From: Candidatus Kerfeldbacteria bacterium CG08_land_8_20_14_0_20_43_14
GTDB taxonomy: Bacteria; Patescibacteriota; Patescibacteriia; PEXW01
Assembly (NCBI GenBank): GCA_002774575.1
Contig: PEXW01000012.1
Span: 1 to 9,735, forward strand
Length of the DNA: 9,735 nt
Reading direction: 5' to 3'
Shown: in pieces, positions 5,749 to 9,735 of the stretch
Layout: each line of letters begins with the position of its first letter
Numbering within the stretch: the stretch's first letter is position 1
Position numbers and translations under genes: made by a program
Notes under the pieces: generated by a model
Database searches by the model: none
What the model saw: the letters and a program-made list of their open reading frames with translations, nothing else
Told to the model about the DNA's origin: nothing

Positions 5749-6723
5749 ATGCCAGACAAACTTCAAACCTTCCAAACAATCAAACAAGCAATTGATCAGG
5801 CTGATGAAATCCTGTTAATTGCCCACCAGAAACCAGATGGCGACACCCTGGGCGCTAATCTGGCCATGGCTAATTGGCTTCGGGATATTGGCAAGCACTT
5901 CCACATCTATTGCCTGCACCCCGTGCCTCAACATTTGCGCTACCTGCCTTTGTGGGAGCATATTTTGTATACGGACGAAGAAATCGCCCACATCCCTTTT
6001 GATCTGATTATTTTTATTGACTCTTCCAGCCTGTCTTATGCCGGAATCGGTCCGCTCTTGGAAAAAATCAAAGGTGAACCGATTCTAATAAACATTGACC
6101 ATCATCCCACCAATCCAAATTTTGCAAAAATTAATCTGGTCGAACCAACCGCTTCTTCGGCTTCAGAATTGATATATCAATTTTTCGAAAGCCAGCAAAT
6201 TCAAATCACCCGGGATATGGCCACCTGCATCTTAACCGGCATATTGACTGACACGGGCGGCTTTTCCAATCTGGCCACGACCCAGGCTTCCATGGAAATT
6301 GCCGGCAAGCTTTTGGGCTATGGCGCCAAATTCAGGACGATTACCAATTTCACGGTCAGAAACAAGACTGTCAACACTTTAAAACTCTGGGGCAGGGCTT
6401 TGGACCGCTTAACTCGCCACGAGGACGGCGTGGTCAGCACGGTTATCACCCAAAACGACCTTTTGGAATGCGAGGCCACTAAAGATGATTTGGAAGGGAT
6501 TGCGAATTTCTTAAATGCTTTGCAGGATGCCAAAATTGTCATGGTTTTAAAAGAAGACCCAGCCGGATTTGTGAAAGTCAGTTTGCGGACCACGCAAGAA
6601 GGCGTGGATGTTTCGGCGTTAGCGCAGAAATTCGGCGGGGGCGGGCATAAAAAAGCCGCGGGCTTTTCCGTACCGGGCAAATTAATCCACACGCCCAAAG
6701 GCTGGAGGATTGAGGGGGTTTAA
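5749..6723 (+). CDS. nrnA: DHH/DHHA1 phosphoesterase, NrnA-like oligoribonuclease / pAp phosphatase
   Basis: A 324-residue protein with the complete DHH-DHHA1 layout. Metal-binding motifs are HQKPDGD (26-32), a single Asp in FIDSS (D91), DHH (117-119) and LTDTGGF (166-172, D168). The C-terminal DHHA1 domain ends in FGGGGHKKAAGF (295-306), the substrate-binding glycine loop. The length is typical of NrnA (about 310-330), far shorter than RecJ. NrnA-type enzymes degrade nanoRNAs and dephosphorylate pAp, using Mn2+. A cyclic-dinucleotide (GdpP-like) role is less likely because the PAS/GGDEF parts are absent. The order infB-rbfA-nrnA is seen in other bacteria. No Shine-Dalgarno; the start is supported by the promoter at 5703-5731. 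Exact substrate is inferred. Confidence 0.9.
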   Translation: MPDKLQTFQTIKQAIDQADEILLIAHQKPDGDTLGANLAMANWLRDIGKHFHIYCLHPVPQHLRYLPLWEHILYTDEEIAHIPFDLIIFIDSSSLSYAGIGPLLEKIKGEPILINIDHHPTNPNFAKINLVEPTASSASELIYQFFESQQIQITRDMATCILTGILTDTGGFSNLATTQASMEIAGKLLGYGAKFRTITNFTVRNKTVNTLKLWGRALDRLTRHEDGVVSTVITQNDLLECEATKDDLEGIANFLNALQDAKIVMVLKEDPAGFVKVSLRTTQEGVDVSALAQKFGGGGHKKAAGFSVPGKLIHTPKGWRIEGV

Positions 6724-6738
6724 AAAAACCTTAAGGAT

Positions 6739-6766
6739 AAAAAAAGAGCAGCCAGTTATGACTGCT
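6739..6766 (-). terminator. Intrinsic terminator of the minus-strand gene
   Basis: Read on the minus strand, an 8-bp stem AGCAGTCA/TGGCTGCT (6759-6766 with 6747-6754, one G-T pair, four-base loop) is followed by C and seven T (6745 down to 6739). It lies about 30 bases after the TAA at 6794-6796, not near either upstream TGA. This supports that the transcription unit extends to 6794. On the plus strand it lacks a T-run, so it would not terminate the DHH gene. Confidence 0.75.
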
Positions 6767-6793
6767 TCCAAGTGTAAATCACTAAAAGAACTT

Positions 6794-7135
6794 TTACTTA
6801 TTGTCGGGTGTAACCGTCTCACCGAACTTTTTCTTGAGCTCATCAAGCCGTTTCTGACTTTTTAAAAGCTCAACATATTCCGCCTTATCCTTATCCGTGC
6901 CTCACTGCTCGGTCACTTGCTCATCGTAAGCCTTCTGTTCCGGGCTAACAGTGAGGTTGGCATACCGAGTATTAATGAATTGCTGAACGCTCAGCACCCC
7001 TTCTTTCGTGTCGAGGTACTGCAACCGGACAATATCGCGTTCGCGGGTCATGGCTAGGATTTCCGGATTTGTGCCGGGCGGCACCTGGAAAATCCGGTTC
7101 GGAATGTCATTGAGTTCAATGAAATATCTAACTCC
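6794..7135 (-). other. In-frame continuation of the minus-strand gene after its first TGA
   Basis: The codon after TGA1 is GGA and the same frame stays open to TGA2, then GGC and on to TAA. The first part includes PPGTNPEILAMTRERDIVRLQ and VLSVQQFINTRYANL. The last part includes KAEYVELLKSQKRLDELKKKFG, a regular heptad-like charged helix. No frame change is needed. If translated separately, a GTG at 7082-7084 could start the middle part, but no Shine-Dalgarno fits it. GAGGAG overlapping TGA1 has only non-standard start codons in frame at usable distance. Confidence 0.6.
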
Positions 7136-8692
7136 TCATAAGAGAGGCACCATGCCAATCCTGGACACGGGTCCGCCCGCCACCATAAGGTTCGCCTGGT
7201 CGGTCGGTACTTTTCCGATTTCCTCAGATCTCGCCTTGGCCAGCAGTTCCAGGTAGGCACTTAGTGCTTCAGTCTTGTTGCTCCCAATCGCTACGGCGTT
7301 AGACGCCTGTGAATTTGGTGCGTAGACGAATGTGATCTTCTCCACCAAATGATTTGGCGAAATGATCGGCACTACCCAGGTAGGTTCTCCGTATAAATTG
7401 GGATAATAAGTGATGAAGCTGGTATGGAACTTCGGCGTTGTCACCTCTTCCCGGGCTTCAACCAGCATCTCGACAGACGCACTGTGGCCGAAACTCTTCC
7501 CTGTCCCCGCTCCTATAACATAATACATAGCCTCATTGCGGTGGGAATTGAACAGGAAATATCCTACCAACGATTGGTCTTTTTCGGTGTGCGAAGTCAT
7601 CTGGATGAAGAAATCTGGATGTTCCGTATTCCCATAGACGAGTATCACCCCGCCGACCGGTTTCAGGACATCCTTGCTCCCACCTATGGACTGGTTCCAC
7701 CAGCCGTGTATGTATTTGCCCCACCATTCCGCGTATTGGATCGCCAGTTTGCGCGGAAACGCACGGTCAACCCATTGCGGCGTGGTGCCAGGCACAAACG
7801 GCTGGATAACTCCGGTGATCGGATCGACCAACAATACTTTCTCCACGACTTCGCCGGTAAAACCTGTTGAAAACTTCGTGAGCGTCACAACATAATATGG
7901 CTGCAGGCTGTCGTTAACTTCGAAAACCTGCTCATACTGGGTGTAATTACTGTACCCGCGATAATATAGGTACCGCTCCAGGTTGTCTCCCCAATTACCC
8001 TCTGGTAAGTATTTCATCGGCCGATCGAGAATAACCAGTCGCGCATCCAAATTAGGATCTTCAGCATCCACCAGGACAAATCCCGGCGTACCATCTGATC
8101 GCCACCATGCCATAAAACCGTTATACACCAATGGTGCGGCATACATCTGACGGCCTTGGATTTTCTGGAGTTCGAGCGTCCCTACTTTGAAGAACGCTCC
8201 ATAATTCTTGCCACCACCACTAATGACTTTGTCGGCTTTCCAGGCGGCCATTTCTGGAGGGACGGACAGAACATGGTTCAGGTCAAGCTTTTCCTGTTTC
8301 TCGATCGGCAAATTGTCCGCCATCTTGATATTCATCAACGGCCTAAGGCTTGATGCGGTATTTAAGTATGGGGATAAACCAACCACTGATGATATGACCA
8401 CAATAATTGCCAAAACTATCGTGAGAATTGTTGCTGGCAAACCGGAATTACCATCATTGTCAGATTCAATCCACGTGATGAAACAATTCCATAAAATCTG
8501 GAAAAAAATGACCCAGAGGTATTTCGGCCAATACATCGCCGGCAGCAAGAAATAGAACTGGATCAATCCGACAAGGAACAGTGACACGAAGAACCGGACA
8601 ATGGTCATCCCAAAGTAACGTCCAATACGATTCTCTTTGAACTGATGAAAGTTGGGATTAATGGTCCCTAGAAGCACCATCAATAACCACAT
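6794..8692 (-). CDS. Membrane-anchored exported-domain protein with two in-frame TGA codons
   Basis: From the ATG at 8690-8692 the frame runs 518 residues to a TGA (7136-7138). It continues for 77 codons to a second TGA (6902-6904), then 35 codons to TAA (6794-6796): 632 codons in all. The N-terminus has about three membrane spans (roughly 29-51, 58-75, 85-106) after a short hydrophobic start, then a large domain rich in Trp, Tyr and beta-strand patterns (GVILVYGNTEHPDFFIQM, QSLVGYFLFNSHRNEAMYYVIG). LLVDPITGVI is reminiscent of PepSY-type repeats but is not enough to assign one. The tail after TGA1 (YFIELNDIPNRIFQVPPG...RDIVRLQYLD) looks like a small beta domain; after TGA2 it is an amphipathic, charged helix. 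Similar large membrane proteins exist in Firmicutes, from memory; function is unknown. A strong Shine-Dalgarno (8700-8706), promoter and distal terminator frame it. Standard-code annotation would stop at 7136. It could also be a young pseudogene. Confidence 0.7.
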
Positions 8693-8699
8693 GCCAACA

Positions 8700-8706
8700 C
8701 TCCTTT
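8700..8706 (-). promoter_or_regulatory. Strong Shine-Dalgarno AAAGGAG
   Basis: On the minus strand AAAGGAG lies 7 bases before the ATG at 8690-8692 and decides that start over the internal Met codons 5 and 29. It is the same sequence as that before the Cys-rich gene. Confidence 0.8.
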
Positions 8707-8782
8707 GTTTAGAGTTTAAACAGTTACAGTTATTATTATTTCAACTTTTACTTTTCTTCTTTTTATTTGCAGAAAACAGATA

Positions 8783-8810
8783 AGCATAGCACAAACAAAA
8801 AATTTGTCAA
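8783..8810 (-). promoter_or_regulatory. Promoter of the minus-strand membrane protein gene
   Basis: On the minus strand a perfect TTGACA (8805-8810) and TATGCT (8783-8788, 4 of 6 matches) are spaced by 16 bases. The start would be near 8776, giving a leader of about 84 bases that contains the tandem hexamer AACTGT-AACTGT and the Shine-Dalgarno. The -35 is TTGACA rather than the TTGACC/T used by the core genes here. Confidence 0.6.
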
Positions 8811-8935
8811 CAGCCAGCCGCGAGTATTAGCTTCCGAAGGAACCTCGGAAATCTTGAACATATGAAGGTTAGGTTTAATAACGATGGCCTAAATTATATC
8901 TAACCTGTTCCAACATCTTTATATAACTCAGCCGC
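8811..8935. other. Spacer between divergent promoters with small inverted repeats
   Basis: Part of the 335-base gene-free stretch 8693-9027. No ORF is supported. TTCCGA/TCGGAA (8832-8837 and 8845-8850) and AGGTTAG/CTAACCT (8866-8872 and 8900-8906) are perfect short inverted repeats. The latter lies about 30 bases upstream of the clpP -35 and might be an operator, which is speculative. The sequence upstream does not resemble the CTSR or HrcA operators I know. Confidence 0.3.
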
Positions 8936-8964
8936 TTGACCAAAATTCAAATTCCTTCTATAAC
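8936..8964 (+). promoter_or_regulatory. Strong promoter of clpP
   Basis: TTGACC (8936-8941) and TATAAC (8959-8964) are spaced by 17 bases; each box matches 5 of 6 consensus bases. The predicted start near 8971 gives a leader of about 57 bases, A/T-rich and lacking a Shine-Dalgarno. Confidence 0.7.
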
Positions 8965-9027
8965 CTAAAAACGGGGTGTTTAATATTTCTTCCCAAAATT
9001 CTCAAAATTAATCAACAATAACAACTT

Positions 9028-9612
9028 ATGTATTTAGTCCCAACTGTTATAGAAAAATCCAATTTTGGCGAAAGGGCTTATGACATTTATTCCCGTTTGC
9101 TAAAAGACCGCATCATCTTTTTGGGCGATATGATTGATGATGCCGTGGCCAACACTGTCATTGCCCAGCTTTTACTTTTGGAAAACCAGGATAAAGAAAA
9201 AGATATTAAAATTTACATCAACACTCCTGGCGGTTCGGTTACGGCCGGCATGGCAGTCTACGACACCATGCAATATGTCAAACCCGATGTCAGCACCATC
9301 TGCGTGGGCATGGCTTCCAGCATGGGCGCCGTGTTGCTGGCCGGCGGAGCCAAAGGCAAAAGATTCGCTTTACCGAATTCGGAAATTTTAATCCACCAAG
9401 TCATGGGCGGAACCGAAGGCCAGGCTTCAGACATCAAAATCCGCGCTGAACATATTTTAAAGATCAAAGACCGGATAAATTTGATTCTTGCTCATCACAC
9501 CGGCCAAACCGTCAAAAAGATTGAAGAAGACAGCGACCGGGACAAATTTATGTCCGCGGACGAGGCCAAGAAATACGGCATTATCGATAAAATAATCAGT
9601 AAAGCTACCTAA
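9028..9612 (+). CDS. clpP: ATP-dependent Clp protease proteolytic subunit
   Basis: A 194-residue ClpP, the serine peptidase that forms a double seven-membered ring and degrades proteins fed by ClpX or ClpC/A. The catalytic triad is intact: Ser98 in GMASSMGA (94-101), His123 in EILIHQ, and Asp172 in DRDKF. The oxyanion-region glycines NTPGGSV (65-71) and the C-terminal ADEAKKYGIID are canonical. The N-terminus MYLVPTVIE matches the axial-loop region of mature ClpP, so there is no long propeptide. The numbering is the same as for the Bacillus enzyme. No clpX follows within the window; a repeat element does. The gene is transcribed from its own promoter at 8936-8964 and diverges from the TGA-containing gene. 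Confidence 0.98.
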   Translation: MYLVPTVIEKSNFGERAYDIYSRLLKDRIIFLGDMIDDAVANTVIAQLLLLENQDKEKDIKIYINTPGGSVTAGMAVYDTMQYVKPDVSTICVGMASSMGAVLLAGGAKGKRFALPNSEILIHQVMGGTEGQASDIKIRAEHILKIKDRINLILAHHTGQTVKKIEEDSDRDKFMSADEAKKYGIIDKIISKAT

Positions 9613-9614
9613 TC

Positions 9615-9704
9615 TGTCTTTGCGAGGAGCAGTAGCGACGAAGCAATCTTGGTCTCCTAAATGGAGATTGCCACGCCCCGCTTGAAACGGGGCTCGCAAT
9701 GGGC
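9615..9704. repeat. CATTGCGAG-type palindromic intergenic repeat, copy 2
   Basis: Outer arms TTGCGAG (9620-9626) and CTCGCAA (9693-9699) enclose inner arms GCAATCT (9643-9649) / AGATTGC (9665-9671) and the hairpin GCCCCG-cttgaaa-CGGGGC (9675-9693). It follows clpP directly. It shares TTGCGAGGA and CGAAGCAATCTTG with copy 1 at 4459-4553, but the other half differs. I recall this as a widespread repeat in draft CPR and other bacterial genomes. It has no T-run. Confidence 0.7.
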
Positions 9705-9735
9705 ATATTAATCAAAAATGTGTGCTGTTGGCTAT

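Noticed and set aside
6902..7138. Selenocysteine insertion at the two TGA codons
   Set aside because: No redox-type Cys/Sec context, two sites in one membrane protein, and no clear SECIS-like stem-loop right after either TGA by eye.
7424..7870. Plus-strand 148-codon ORF inside the minus-strand membrane protein gene
   Set aside because: Shadow frame; Arg/His/Pro-rich composition, no ribosome-binding site, and the opposite frame has clear membrane spans and signals.
1..9735. Genome-wide reassignment of UGA (genetic code 25 or 4)
   Set aside because: Eight other genes hold no TGA codon in about 1,950 codons, with many glycines all GGN, and the Cys-rich gene ends TGATGA just before an intrinsic terminator.

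Overview
The window looks like a chromosomal segment of a Candidate Phyla Radiation (Patescibacteria, Parcubacteria-like) bacterium. The evidence is a compact and rather short IF-2, several no-leader or no-Shine-Dalgarno core genes, small lysine-rich proteins, and intergenic GC-rich palindromes of the CCTGCC/GGCAGG and CATTGCGAG types that I associate with these genomes. This assignment is inference from gene style; no rRNA is present to settle it.

Layout. 77-253 (minus): a tiny single-span membrane protein, divergent from a bactofilin (394-780) and a diacylglycerol-kinase-fold protein that has lost its GGDGT motif (788-1534). These two form a tight pair behind a near-consensus promoter. 1653-2069: an unusual Cys/His-rich protein built of two tandem zinc-finger-like repeats, with its own strong Shine-Dalgarno and a clear terminator. 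2456-5380: infB, a small nucleoside-2-deoxyribosyltransferase-like gene, then rbfA. 5749-6723: an NrnA-type DHH phosphoesterase. infB-rbfA-nrnA is a familiar translation/RNA-turnover neighbourhood. 9028-9612: clpP.

The outlier is a minus-strand gene between nrnA and clpP (8692 down to 6794). It has its own TTGACA promoter, a strong AAAGGAG ribosome-binding site and a minus-strand terminator, and its composition looks more GC-rich than that of its neighbours. It encodes a protein with several membrane spans and a large exported domain. Its reading frame holds two in-frame TGA codons (7136-7138 and 6902-6904). After each one the same frame continues as convincing protein, ending at a TAA at 6794-6796. 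About 1,950 codons of the other genes contain no in-frame TGA, and the Cys-rich gene ends in TGATGA just before a terminator, so genome-wide UGA reassignment is not supported. The gene is therefore foreign, read through, or freshly decayed. This is the observation most worth following.

Control signals. Four core genes or operons have a TTGAC(C/T)-N17-TA---(T/C) promoter and no Shine-Dalgarno; the infB transcript is predicted to begin only a few bases before its ATG. The two accessory genes instead carry AAAGGAG. The intergenic regions hold a 100-bp element with perfect 13-bp inverted ends just upstream of the nrnA promoter, two copies of a CATTGCGAG-type palindromic repeat, and several CCTGCC/GCCCGCC palindromes.
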